A stretch of DNA of 33,009 nucleotides from CAZEBW01 sp964510205 (GTDB taxonomy: Bacteria; Chloroflexota; Anaerolineae; VGOG01): the NCBI GenBank assembly GCA_964510205.1, contig CAZEBW010000039.1, positions 1 to 33,009 of the forward strand, written 5' to 3'. The position numbers were made by a program, and so were the translations under genes. The notes beneath the pieces were generated by a model. It was not told the origin of the DNA. It saw only the letters and a list, made by a program, of their open reading frames with translations, and did no database searches. How positions within the stretch are numbered: the first letter of the stretch is position 1; each line of letters opens with the position of its first letter. Of the stretch, positions 19,801-24,650 are shown piece by piece.

Positions 19801-22015
19801 GCTCATACACCATAACCTGTTCCATATGATGCATCGGCTGGATCAGTTTTCGACCTACGAGTGGGAAACGGCGCTGGAAGAGATCTGCTGGGCCAATCCC
19901 GATGCACTTCCGTGCCGACGCCCAGTCTCTGGGAGCCAGGGTACTGAAGCGGAGCAAAGAGCAACGCGGAACCTGGGGCAAGCAGCACCGCCGCCCCCAG
20001 GCTATGGACTTAGCCAGCAAGCCACTGGTCCGGCTGGCGGATACGGGGACGCAAGGCATACACTGCATACACTTTGTGACATGGACCATCCGGCGCTGGG
20101 CGATGGCCAGGTTGTCACGTACACGGTGCAGTATGGGAACATAGGCGAAGAGGCAGTTTCTGGCCTCAGTCTCGAGGTCACGACCCGTGGGCCGATACGC
20201 CTGCCGGGTGGTCATACTTTTACCATGGCCGAAGGTGAATATGACTGGCTGGAACTGGATCTCGGCGATCTGTTGCCCGGAGAACACAAGACAGTCACCT
20301 TCATCGGTCAGGTTGACCTTGGGTTTGACATGCAGCGTAACGATGGCTGGGGGGCCATCCAGTCGGTGGCATACGACCAGCATGGCACCACGTATGGCAA
20401 CCAACACGAGTTCCTCTTCGTGGAGCACGAGGTAGATCAGGCTGGCCCTCAGGCCAGCATCCGGGCCTTGGAAACGCTGATCGGGGCCGGGACAAACACC
20501 ATCCAAGGGTACAGCTTTGACCAGTCCCCTGTGCCCACCATCGGGGTACAAATCAGGATGCCCGACGGCAGCCAACTGGACCACGTGTGCACCGATGATT
20601 CTCCCGCGGACGGGAGGTGGGCGTGCCCATGGGACGCGCCAGATGCATCTGACGGCGCGATCTTCCAGGCACGCGTCCGCGGAACGGACATCCACGGGCA
20701 GACCGGGGACTGGAGCCCCTGGGTATCGTTCACTCAGGACACCCTCGCCCCAGGAATCACGCTGGACCCGGCGACGCGGCGAGCTTTGAGCGATGGCGTC
20801 ATCAACGCCACTGAGACTGCTTTCCGGGGAGGGATTGCAGACAACTACTTGATAGACGACGTGGAAGTGTGCCGCGCCATAGATGGCGACGAAATCTGCC
20901 AACGTGTGGGCACAAACATGAATTGGCAGGGAGCGTCTCAGGCGACATTGTCCTGGAATACCCCGTTCGTGTATGAGGATGCACCGGCAGACGCTGTGCC
21001 GCTGGGGTCTGGGCAGCAATGTGAGCCTGGCAACCTGGTCATTCGCACGTTCCAGGTAGATGACAGTTTTACGGTCGCCGATGTCAAGCTGGGACTGAAT
21101 GTCAGCCATCCTTTCCGAGCAGATTTGGAGGCATGGCTGGTCGCCCCCTCCGGAAAGTGGGTCAACTTGCTCTATGTCGGCACCCATGCCCAGAACTACG
21201 ACGTCCTTCTTTCGGACGATGCAACGCTACCTGCTTCTCATGACAGGGGCAGCCATTCTACTTCGTGGCCCCTCTTCGATGCGGTGCGGCGACCCTATCA
21301 ACCGCTCGGTAGCTTGTACGGCGAACAATCGCCAGGGTACTGGCACCTGATTCTGTGCGATGCCTATCCTGAAGCGGATGATGGCTTCTACAACCGGAGC
21401 AGATTGATTCTCACCGCCGACGCACTGCCGCAGGAGACACAAGGTAGCTGGCAATACGACCTGCAGGATCTAGGCGCCAGCGACAACGTTACACACAGCA
21501 TCTCTTTCTACGGTCTGGACAGCGTGGAGAACCGCACTGCCCAGGAACAGGCGCTGAGCCTGGAATTCAGGGTGGATACAGTTGCCCCGCGTATCACGGT
21601 TACCCAAGCCATGACCACAACTTGGCTGGGGATCCCTGTGGCAGTACTGGAGGGAGAGGCCACCGATGGAGATCAGGTTACCCAGATTCTAGCGTGGGTG
21701 CAAACGCCTTCAGGCGGCTGGTACTCCGAGTACGTCTCTATGCTAGAAAACGGCAGGTGGGTATACGAATTCACACCGCAGCTAAGCGGGACATATGCGC
21801 TTCGCGTGGAGGCTGTTGACCGGGCTGTCAACCGGAACACGGTGGGACCATTCCGAGTCACAGTAGTGCCCAGAGCACCTGAATATCGCATCTATCTCCC
21901 TATTCTCAGTAGATCCAATTTTGCTCTAGCTGGACGAAAGTCCAGCGGCGAAAACGCGGACTATCGTCCGCTTGGAGCTTCAATTTTGGATCTACTGATT
22001 CTCGGAAAACATTAG
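7868..22015 (+). CDS. Giant secreted multidomain LamG / thrombospondin-3 / P-domain protein (4,715 aa)
   Basis: A surface or secreted protein of roughly 500 kDa with no recognised enzymatic domain. Order by residue: signal peptide 1-27; a beta-rich domain 28-280, loosely like LolA/LppX; two hydrophobic helices 291-334; calcium-binding type-3 thrombospondin-like repeats (DxDxDG runs) 400-522; an uncharacterised region; a hydrophobic block of four to six possible membrane helices 1079-1277; a second DxDxDG array 1472-1555; LamG/concanavalin-like modules at about 1717-1924, 1931-2160, 2162-2381, 2384-2605, 2907-3120 and 3120-3322; Ig-like spacers; a possible CBM9/DOMON-like domain 3721-3908; a P-domain 4381-4520; and a C-terminal YRIYLPIL tail. 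ATG 7868 follows AAGGAGG (7853-7859) by 8 bases; the in-frame upstream GTG at 7811 lacks a site. Adhesion or polysaccharide binding is likely from LamG content, but unproven. A hairpin insertion added 32 residues near the C-terminus. Confidence 0.9.
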   Translation: MKAKCYHLLIASIASILLLTLATYSAAATLSPQDQVRDAWERALKMGSYRYTTEIVQTTSPLPMVVNTGHGYRQEAFHLDGEIHLHDQTMQIRLEKDGGSFLGEASGFEIKVERGIAQGRTIGGEWQELETPENLFAPNWDPLVYLAGVRHPRNLGSETRSLPGGGELTFTRFGFTLDGPALARHIRDQLEAYLRSKGELPTGVGLDVPAAYRDATGEGEIWLDERGLPLRLTLNITFPPGSREQVTATLRSEFSDFGQEITLLDALRPGGFRALLAAYGSRNALGQSMAQDILVIALAVLLSCIVVAYRRLRVTYAAVAISVILSLVVTPLLQSHQVAAFYQKMAERGLANASQTLPESQSAETDASSMSTLEPRTPAAPALASVAAETTTVEDICQDAGENSDSDADGLTCAQERALGTNPQTADSDGDLIPDRVEVEGFGYGGKTWHTDPLNADTNYDGLPDGNECSNCLYAGDWAAYHYAPVAVPYQDTDGDGTPDAFDRDNDGDGVPDDVDPAPMTKLVQTNSFSLVVDGLQPSTPAFVEIQLRPARYEQLWWALSVLDWPSGDEEGQVQRKSGNDATYLDVHPDASAPRFGYGDMRLVPMLEISIPWDSTTLGNLPKKEDAPQNITSQTDLETWLDTETLQAYGVSVKRADDHGNLVAYIPLNLVNDSTGGARVAFSARMPYRPVTSSWGAAHQARLVWLVHALTDSCTEQDDEGKCTQWSTNNEQIIQTYYEPFIVAGVSVQEEHGTSVAVVYDATSGDAYDESALWSLADDLETTFVGGRDSDGDKKRDITVAEIARRFDHATNGSVSDEERWGIPNELSVVARQYGSYDEMLTKLMTNDVAEILTNAFGTQEQESRTLLFAIERTSRRAGLDRQGTVSGTSVTLHVDRASQTVLASLQWRPYVYEGGGWSNQPLDVHLDNLSNYLRDNDPFFDPNAPGNDQETSDLKEYLLHAYYLSLVQGVSSVVQDGNTPLTYNGPVENDDCHLMHEEMAVSQQFQGYSKNVVKAAYMLRAWYQNRQVEKMMAQLGYKTVEDVGGIRRKLDKFLLQVKDKWEDLELYVLVRWDAMSTAARVATVVGAGALLAGIGVGLYYFLAADQETRAKVVQIAVAGVGVIMQTATVVQMVSKISKAAETATSLTERLQSACEEVSKAAKTAAIVGAIVSVGVTVGFFVYNMIHAGVRFGSLEFDAALANTIATSVAMVIMIAIAFIPVAGQIIAAVLGLIDAVISLVCAIIGKDASESWVCAGLTGWLAKGIAWAIYSQAVMIDLYSKHRLKTHSFDFDFASGSNGFSAGSKLQYHVGITNTIQKASLPVSGLAAVYAWQWTDHRAKSSAFAYAISADQDDLRVSRGDTHWQGHSPWYIAETVSSNPLDLPEPGLNRAVSGVYLNEGYAVPVQECWGLLVLGVCYIRDKTDTNHLDIGSKLEFDILPATLDGFHALTTKGDGYALAWGQDGDITFPILKDADGDGLMSNAYGGPDPNDSRWDSDGDGLSDPFELQNGTDPSNADTDLDGLLDNEELLRGTNPHLADSDGDGLTDGEEIEGWLFVYGYNGATPLKTRVYPSPLSANADEDEYNDVREKIFGFHPRVPSTSNILTLESDLQEPAGNGTHSRTDGYVRPGGTIHYEAQVANNLDERYAQGLLEAEFPAAIQSSLVPQPFVLHPLDKGTLSGDIQVAQDATSGLVSLTQVAKAQITDPHNLLGAPRIWLAFDEDSGATTFSDTAGVQPAYNATCAGDACPRAGVDGLTGHAVEFDGQDDYLSVADFQFNSKVAAYSVWVKPNTVSGTQAIITRGDTANTRGVSFGIKDAQVWVGGNVGSGWTSRFAGAVNAGEWTHIAAVYRQYDTPYFTRYRCEVYVNGEHVQTFTGSEDSDNSFVFQLDGSGFVTHIGKNQAGDKQFLAGALDDLRIYTHAPENWHVPVLKLGFDQAYASGKFGWGDDDSDYQNSVNCAAGKKPYCPSPADGVSGQAASFPGDRYLSPSLPDVDFSQYTLAAWVYPRDSGDSTVDAQPQGVLGVDVDATYPIASPHLVVVGRKLRVGFGTGGELVQFTTDDLITRNTWNHVVVTYGDGDGMMRVYVNGEEKASFNTGTKRPNNALYYTKMTQVGSAGEPGDFLGNANLRLFHGKIDDVLIFREPLSAAEVSNVYHSGAEAVNLRFDDPPGGRQSSDTPGKAYLENAADASGLHNGTCEGAECPVLGVAGREWRAALFDGVDDVVVLDNSQGDAFAFGGTVPFSLAAWVYPQRADGVIIGKYNHGVEGAYYLGISNDGRIQFHREVRPYDIASPNALPFARWSHVAATYDGATMRIYVNGALVGSMSSSGGMDSAPNTSITIGAYYEQGSFTRFFSGMLDDVRIYRRALGSDEVLALYRSAPALQMAFDEAHGATSFADAANNLNGTCSGSACPLAGVKGQIGLALTLDGVDDHVQVPHNADLNFGADEDFAVMFWVKAEAQQPDSSGYSDNDIVGKWAGTSGTPYAYHIQYLNQQNSDSGKIAAGRDDGSHHPQIVSAQAVNDGQFHHVAFVKSGSTLYLYIDGLLSNSTEDTTTGDTTNDAPVYIGQRGTNQHHFAGTVDELQIYRRAMSATEIQDLFRAQVALVEDRQHAHITVDAEPPTSSLTSDYPYRPNQPVQLHIAASDGHSGIAKAEWMLVGRGGWQEAPACQDAKDNVAFCPTFAPSGEGSYAIQTRATDKAGNVENPTPTVAFLVDSTPPQVTINATDGELVILEPAPDSPTGWRLTLTGTVSDPTLASGDPGSGVAHVYVTLEDPSGNPVMAGTQEAEVQGNSWTLVYLIYEAAPNGTFTAQVQAVDSVGNKSVWQTVSLQIDASPPEATVVFPQVTDTETTKATRAITETGTMLQGVVSDTVGSILAGVNGLDVALRSSSTHSPLHNELPPEGQVLHFAFEDMPDQSDILHFLDLSGNSTGTCSGDSCPQYGVQGHDGYAMQFDGTDDYVEADGTSGSLANAQALSFGAWVYPLATNGADGAILAFSTGAGADLNTIFYSTDSQQFGYQDPQVGRVPSADTFAPEKWYHVLVTVDGANQGVLYVDGHPQATFQTNVRPASDGKFSVGQKWNSSSPGSFFEGIVDEVRAFDSALTEDQVYRLFQGNTVVLLLTFDEERLYADGDPVVDQSGWGQIVTAHTGGSALRAEPGQVGAFALSLDGMDDYLAVSAKGIPVGDMAYSLAAWIKSSAMKGQGILGWGPDGDNQSTGLRLTPNGLRHYWGGDNLDAPTADLSGAWHHVAATYDGSVRVLYLDGVEIGRDSRTGHAVPDASQFLIGATSQGDYFGGQLDDVRVYPRALSATEISVLAAGGWRPATLSGTGQPTADWTYATPEGLEGNYQLDLRGWDAAGNFGLRDGNKWNGLVDTLAPRVTLWRETLQDGYRYVTTAQDFNLSTKQFQSPCGSVITDRQYYVSPWYLARVGLDQNTSTRLYQITASCDVSDGDVSETATACDAFGHCTTVSATPAPAALENMSSLLTVSEARPAVEAASPVITITDVLTRSHYTPSGYLLLQGSVSDVQNVASVLVTAIGEPLDAPIEAAVSSDAGTDGTWRAAWRPGFDWNLDGVIYDVTVQVIDLQSNTTETTSAVTIDITPPSAVTVTLRNAETGAVLTPGEVITTSSGRLRLEWTAPSDGSGLSRSTVVWSLQAGDTLSRTIAVHPPTDTGSEIVITEPQRASAQLSLYDVHGNVRWQSAGPIVVDGLLTPDYVAMEGRDIYHAWMDSGCTLLGVDSRVKRQSMANTSLDHDQHFYGTWDEGGLRLAWTGANWEGDGDLFIYFDVRDGGSTSAYNPYPATITNTVILMPFDANTQTHMDADYVLWVQDSTRADLLYWDELAGAWQASAGRVDYVFEARRDGGITDLYVPFAALGIDDPESSSVSIVAVASEEQALRLWATMPPRSPVNSDSMLEHDVQDETHLFALQQKYAWPRLGKGICPNGIYDSGPVQLYRADVTFEMSAEPSGLSYRLIHHNLFHMMHRLDQFSTYEWETALEEICWANPDALPCRRPVSGSQGTEAEQRATRNLGQAAPPPPGYGLSQQATGPAGGYGDARHTLHTLCDMDHPALGDGQVVTYTVQYGNIGEEAVSGLSLEVTTRGPIRLPGGHTFTMAEGEYDWLELDLGDLLPGEHKTVTFIGQVDLGFDMQRNDGWGAIQSVAYDQHGTTYGNQHEFLFVEHEVDQAGPQASIRALETLIGAGTNTIQGYSFDQSPVPTIGVQIRMPDGSQLDHVCTDDSPADGRWACPWDAPDASDGAIFQARVRGTDIHGQTGDWSPWVSFTQDTLAPGITLDPATRRALSDGVINATETAFRGGIADNYLIDDVEVCRAIDGDEICQRVGTNMNWQGASQATLSWNTPFVYEDAPADAVPLGSGQQCEPGNLVIRTFQVDDSFTVADVKLGLNVSHPFRADLEAWLVAPSGKWVNLLYVGTHAQNYDVLLSDDATLPASHDRGSHSTSWPLFDAVRRPYQPLGSLYGEQSPGYWHLILCDAYPEADDGFYNRSRLILTADALPQETQGSWQYDLQDLGASDNVTHSISFYGLDSVENRTAQEQALSLEFRVDTVAPRITVTQAMTTTWLGIPVAVLEGEATDGDQVTQILAWVQTPSGGWYSEYVSMLENGRWVYEFTPQLSGTYALRVEAVDRAVNRNTVGPFRVTVVPRAPEYRIYLPILSRSNFALAGRKSSGENADYRPLGASILDLLILGKH
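21907..21997. mobile_element. MITE-like hairpin element inserted in frame at the 3' end of the giant gene
   Basis: A 91-bp element with perfect 12-bp terminal inverted repeats, CAGTAGATCCAA (21907-21918) and its complement at 21986-21997. It contains two internal hairpins, TGGAC-GAAA-GTCCA and GCGGAC-TATC-GTCCGC. A 5-bp direct repeat, ATTCT, flanks it (21902-21906, 21998-22002); the next base is C on both sides. Element plus duplication is 96 bp, exactly 32 codons, with no stop in the host frame. Removing 21908-22003 restores the ending YRIYLPILGKH. Confidence 0.85.
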
Positions 22016-22072
22016 GAGACACAGGCCACAGGAACAGTAACATCCAAAAGCCGCCCTTGCTCCTTCCGGTCA

Positions 22073-22154
22073 CCCTCCCGCAGGTTGCAGCGCAAAAAGC
22101 CCCAAATGAGACACCTTGGCGAAACCTGCGGGAGGGGTTCCACAGATTTTAGCC
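22073..22154. repeat. Inverted repeat with an end shared with the 1636-1723 element
   Basis: A 14-bp perfect inverted repeat, CCCTCCCGCAGGTT (22073-22086) against 22123-22136, with a 36-bp spacer. It is followed at 22140-22154 by CCACAGATTTTAGCC, a 15-base exact reverse-complement match to 1641-1655 inside the end of the upstream MITE-like element. This suggests the same repeat family with a different core. No T-run follows the stem, so it is not a typical intrinsic terminator for the giant gene. Bases 22016-22072 show nothing recognisable. Confidence 0.6.
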
Positions 22155-22176
22155 GGACTCGAATGAATGTGCCGAT

Positions 22177-22205
22177 TTGACAAAGCTCGCGAAGCATGTT
22201 ACAAT
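22177..22205 (+). promoter_or_regulatory. Strong housekeeping-type promoter of the lacI-iolMNO unit
   Basis: TTGACA at 22177-22182 and TACAAT at 22200-22205 are separated by 17 bp, with a TG at 22197-22198 giving an extended -10. Transcription should start near 22212, inside the first operator. It is the best promoter match seen in the window. Confidence 0.82.
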
Positions 22206-22220
22206 TGCAAACGTGTGCAA
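22205..22220. promoter_or_regulatory. LacI-family operator O1
   Basis: TTGCAAACGTGTGCAA is a 16-bp near-palindrome with one mismatched pair and the central CG typical of LacI/PurR-family sites. It overlaps the last base of the -10 element and the predicted transcription start, an ideal position for repression. Probably bound by the product of 22332-23336. Confidence 0.78.
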
Positions 22221-22253
22221 GCCCATCATAGGCGATCCAACATGCTACAGCAG

Positions 22254-22275
22254 GCTTGTGCTGAGCTTGTCGAAG
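22254..22275. repeat. Copy of a widespread dispersed intergenic repeat
   Basis: GCTTGTGCTGAGCTTGTCGA resembles a short repeat containing CTGAGCTTGTCGAAG that is scattered through intergenic DNA of many bacteria. Here it lies in the untranslated leader between the two operators. No function is evident. Confidence 0.4.
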
Positions 22276-22300
22276 TGATCGCCTCTGTTTTTAACAACTA

Positions 22301-22316
22301 GCGCACACGTTTGCAA
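22301..22316. promoter_or_regulatory. LacI-family operator O2
   Basis: GCGCACACGTTTGCAA matches the reverse complement of O1 in 14 of 16 bases and keeps the central CG. Its centre is 96 bp from that of O1, about nine helical turns, so both could be held by one looped repressor tetramer. It lies directly before the ribosome-binding site of the regulator gene. Confidence 0.72.
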
Positions 22317-22331
22317 ACAGGAGCATCCCTC

Positions 22332-23336
22332 ATGCGTGTCTCCATCAAGGACATCGCTCAGGCAGCCGGCGTCTCTCACTCCACCGTCTCTCGCGCCCTG
22401 GGCGATAGCCCCCTGGTGAAAACCGAGACCAAAGCCCGCATCCAACGCCTGGCCCAGGAGATGGGCTACTCTCCCGACGCCATCGCCCGCAGCCTGGTGA
22501 CACGACAGACCCGGACGGTGGGCGTGGTCGTGACCACCATCACCGACCCGTTTGTGGCCGAGGTGGTGCAGGGCATCGAAGACACGGCCCTCGAAAACGA
22601 CTATTCTATCATCCTGGCCAGCTCCGCTGCCGAGCCAGAGCGCGAGGTAGCCGCGGTGGAGATGCTTCGCGCCAAGCGGGTGGACAGTGTCATCGTCACC
22701 TCCTCACGGGTGGGCGCGCTCTACCTGGAGCACCTGGAACGCATCGGCGTGCCGGTGGTGCTCGTCAACAACCACAACGAGCAGAGCGGGCGCTACACCT
22801 TTTCGGTGAGTGTGGACAATCAGCATGGCGGCCACCTGGCGACTCGACACCTCATCGAGCGGGGGCATCAGCGCATTGCCTACGTGTCTGGTACGTCGGA
22901 TCAAAGCGACAGCGCAGACCGACTGGCTGGTTATCGGCAGGCTCTGGAGGAAAACAGCATCCACTTCGATCCGGTTCTGGTGGTGCTCGGCAATGGTCGC
23001 CTCAACGGCGGTGAGCGGGCGCTGCGTAGCCTGACAACTCTGGACAGCCCGCCTACTGCTGTTTTTTGTTACAATGACATGACAGCCATCGGTTTGCTCG
23101 GCGCTGCTCGGCAAGCGGGTCTGTCTGTGCCGGAGGATCTGGCTGTCGTTGGCTTTGACGATATCCCACTTGCCTCCTACGTCAATCCACCTCTTACAAC
23201 CATCGTCCAGCCTCAGCGAGACATGGGCCGGCAGGCCATGAGCATGGCTCTGACTCTGATGGCTGCCGATGATTCGTCGCCTCCCTTGTCCGATGTGGTG
23301 GTGAAGGGGAGGCTGATCGTACGGGAGACAACGTGA
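22332..23336 (+). CDS. LacI-family transcriptional regulator
   Basis: DNA-binding repressor of 334 residues. The N-terminal LacI helix-turn-helix is clear at residues 4-27 (SIKDIAQAAGVSHSTVSRAL), followed by the hinge region near 45-60. A periplasmic-binding-protein-like effector domain follows, with standard motifs such as VGVVVTTITDPF near 65, AVFCYNDMTAIGLL and VVGFDDIPLASYVNPPLTT. ATG 22332 follows CAGGAG at 22318-22323. The promoter and two operators immediately upstream suggest autoregulation. Being first in a unit with the IolM, IolN and IolO genes, it probably controls inositol catabolism, with inositol or an intermediate as inducer. It would be a functional counterpart of IolR in T. 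maritima; orthology was not tested. Confidence 0.9.
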   Translation: MRVSIKDIAQAAGVSHSTVSRALGDSPLVKTETKARIQRLAQEMGYSPDAIARSLVTRQTRTVGVVVTTITDPFVAEVVQGIEDTALENDYSIILASSAAEPEREVAAVEMLRAKRVDSVIVTSSRVGALYLEHLERIGVPVVLVNNHNEQSGRYTFSVSVDNQHGGHLATRHLIERGHQRIAYVSGTSDQSDSADRLAGYRQALEENSIHFDPVLVVLGNGRLNGGERALRSLTTLDSPPTAVFCYNDMTAIGLLGAARQAGLSVPEDLAVVGFDDIPLASYVNPPLTTIVQPQRDMGRQAMSMALTLMAADDSSPPLSDVVVKGRLIVRETT

Positions 23337-23351
23337 AACGTAAAACGTGAA
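23331..23351. repeat. Heptamer repeat overlapping the lacI stop codon
   Basis: Three 7-bp units, ACGTGAA, ACGTAAA, ACGTGAA. The TGA stop codon of the regulator gene (23334-23336) lies inside the first unit. This is another stop-proximal short tandem array. Confidence 0.6.
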
Positions 23352-23377
23352 ATACTCATAGCGAGGAGGTTTTGACA

Positions 23378-24535
23378 ATGAGAGGGTTAGTACTTGATGC
23401 AGAATGGGATCCCAAGCCGGAGTGCACAATCTCTGAATGGGAGCAGCGAACGGGCAAGGCGATCTGTGGCAACAATGTATGGCGGCACCCCAAGCTGGAG
23501 GTGCGCGAGTGGCCCGATCCCCAGCCGGCCCCCCAGGAGGTGGTGCTGGAGGTGCAGGCCTGCGGCGTCTGCGGCTCCGACATGCACTTCTACGAGACGG
23601 ACGAGGATGGCTACATTCTCTATCCCGGCTTGACCAAGTTTCCCACCATCCTGGGCCACGAGTTCTCCGGCAAAGTGGTGGAGGCAGGCCAGGATGTGGA
23701 AATCCTGAAGGTCGGCGACATGGTGACGGTGGAGGAGATGATCTGGTGCGGCCGCTGCATCCCTTGCCGCAACGGCTATCCCAACCACTGCACCAACCTA
23801 GAGGAACTGGGCTTCACCATTCCCGGCGCCTTCGCCAACTACGTCGCCGTGGACGAGAAGTTCTGCTGGAAGATTGACGCCATCGCCGAGCGCTTCGGCA
23901 GTGAGGAGGCTGGGTACGAAGTCGGCGCTCTCACCGAGCCGACGTGTGTCGCCTACAACGCCATGTTCGAGCGGGCGGGCGGCTTCCGACCGGGGCACTA
24001 CGTCAGCGTCTTCGGCGCAGGGCCTATCGGTCTGGCGGCCATCGGCCTGGCCAAAGCGGCCGGCGCGGGCACCATCGCTGCCTTCGAGATCTCACCGCAG
24101 CGGCTGGAGTTGGCCAAGCAGGTGGGCGCCGACTACGCGTATGACCCGCGCGAGGTCGTGGCTGGCGACGTGCTGATGGAGCTGAGCCAGGGCCAGGGCT
24201 TCGACTTCCACGTCGAGGCCGCCGGCGCTCCGCACCTGACGGTGCCCGAAATGGAGAAGGCCCTAGCCATCAACGGTAAGATGGTGCAGATCGGGCGGGC
24301 GGCTCAGCGGGTGCCCATGTACCTGGAAGCCTTGCAGGTGCGCCGCTCTCAGGTCTTCGGTGCGCAGGGGCACTCCGGCCACGAGACTTTCCCCAACGTC
24401 ATCCGCCTGGTGGCCGCCGGGCGGCTCGATTTGAGCCCCATCATCACCGCTCGCTACGGTCTGGAGGATACCGTGGCTGCCATTGCCAAGTCCACGGAGC
24501 GGGCGGATGGGAAGATTCTGGTCAAGCCGAATTAG
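23378..24535 (+). CDS. iolM: Zinc-dependent dehydrogenase, likely scyllo-inosose 3-dehydrogenase
   Basis: Medium-chain alcohol dehydrogenase, 385 residues, predicted to oxidise scyllo-inosose further to a diketo-inositol using NAD(P). Catalytic zinc ligands are visible as C65 in CGVCGSD and H94-E95 in the GHEFSG motif. The structural zinc site is C124, C127, C130 and C138. The nucleotide-binding Rossmann turn is GAGPIG. The order IolM-IolN-IolO next to a regulator matches T. maritima TM0411-TM0416 in content, where TM0412 was shown to have this activity; this is why the specific name is preferred over generic sorbitol or threonine dehydrogenase. ATG 23378 follows GAGGAGGT (23363-23370) by 7 bases. 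It starts 41 bp after the regulator gene. Confidence 0.78.
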   Translation: MRGLVLDAEWDPKPECTISEWEQRTGKAICGNNVWRHPKLEVREWPDPQPAPQEVVLEVQACGVCGSDMHFYETDEDGYILYPGLTKFPTILGHEFSGKVVEAGQDVEILKVGDMVTVEEMIWCGRCIPCRNGYPNHCTNLEELGFTIPGAFANYVAVDEKFCWKIDAIAERFGSEEAGYEVGALTEPTCVAYNAMFERAGGFRPGHYVSVFGAGPIGLAAIGLAKAAGAGTIAAFEISPQRLELAKQVGADYAYDPREVVAGDVLMELSQGQGFDFHVEAAGAPHLTVPEMEKALAINGKMVQIGRAAQRVPMYLEALQVRRSQVFGAQGHSGHETFPNVIRLVAAGRLDLSPIITARYGLEDTVAAIAKSTERADGKILVKPN

Positions 24536-24562
24536 TTAGTTCCTGGTGCAAAACTCAGCAGA

Positions 24563-24604
24563 GGCGGCTCCCATGCCGCCGAATTGCCAGGCGTGGGAGC
24601 CTGG
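24563..24604. repeat. Two alternative hairpins between iolM and iolN
   Basis: GGCGGC-TCCCAT-GCCGCC (24563-24580) and CCAGGC-GTGGGA-GCCTGG (24587-24604) are adjacent short hairpins. Their loops are complementary, so instead a 12-bp stem can form between 24566-24577 and 24590-24601, with one G-U pair. This could be an intercistronic RNA switch or processing site, or simply a dispersed repeat. Confidence 0.5.
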
Positions 24605-24650
24605 CCTGCTAGTTTCGCAACAAGAATTGGCTAGCAGAAAGAGAGGTAAA

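Noticed and set aside
19655..21187. Minus-strand open frame of 510 codons under the giant gene
   Set aside because: The plus-strand frame has recognisable domains here, including a P-domain; the antisense product has none and no ribosome-binding site was seen.
22073..22136. Intrinsic terminator for the giant gene
   Set aside because: The 14-bp stem has a 36-base loop and no following T-run; it fits a dispersed repeat better. No convincing terminator for the giant gene was seen.
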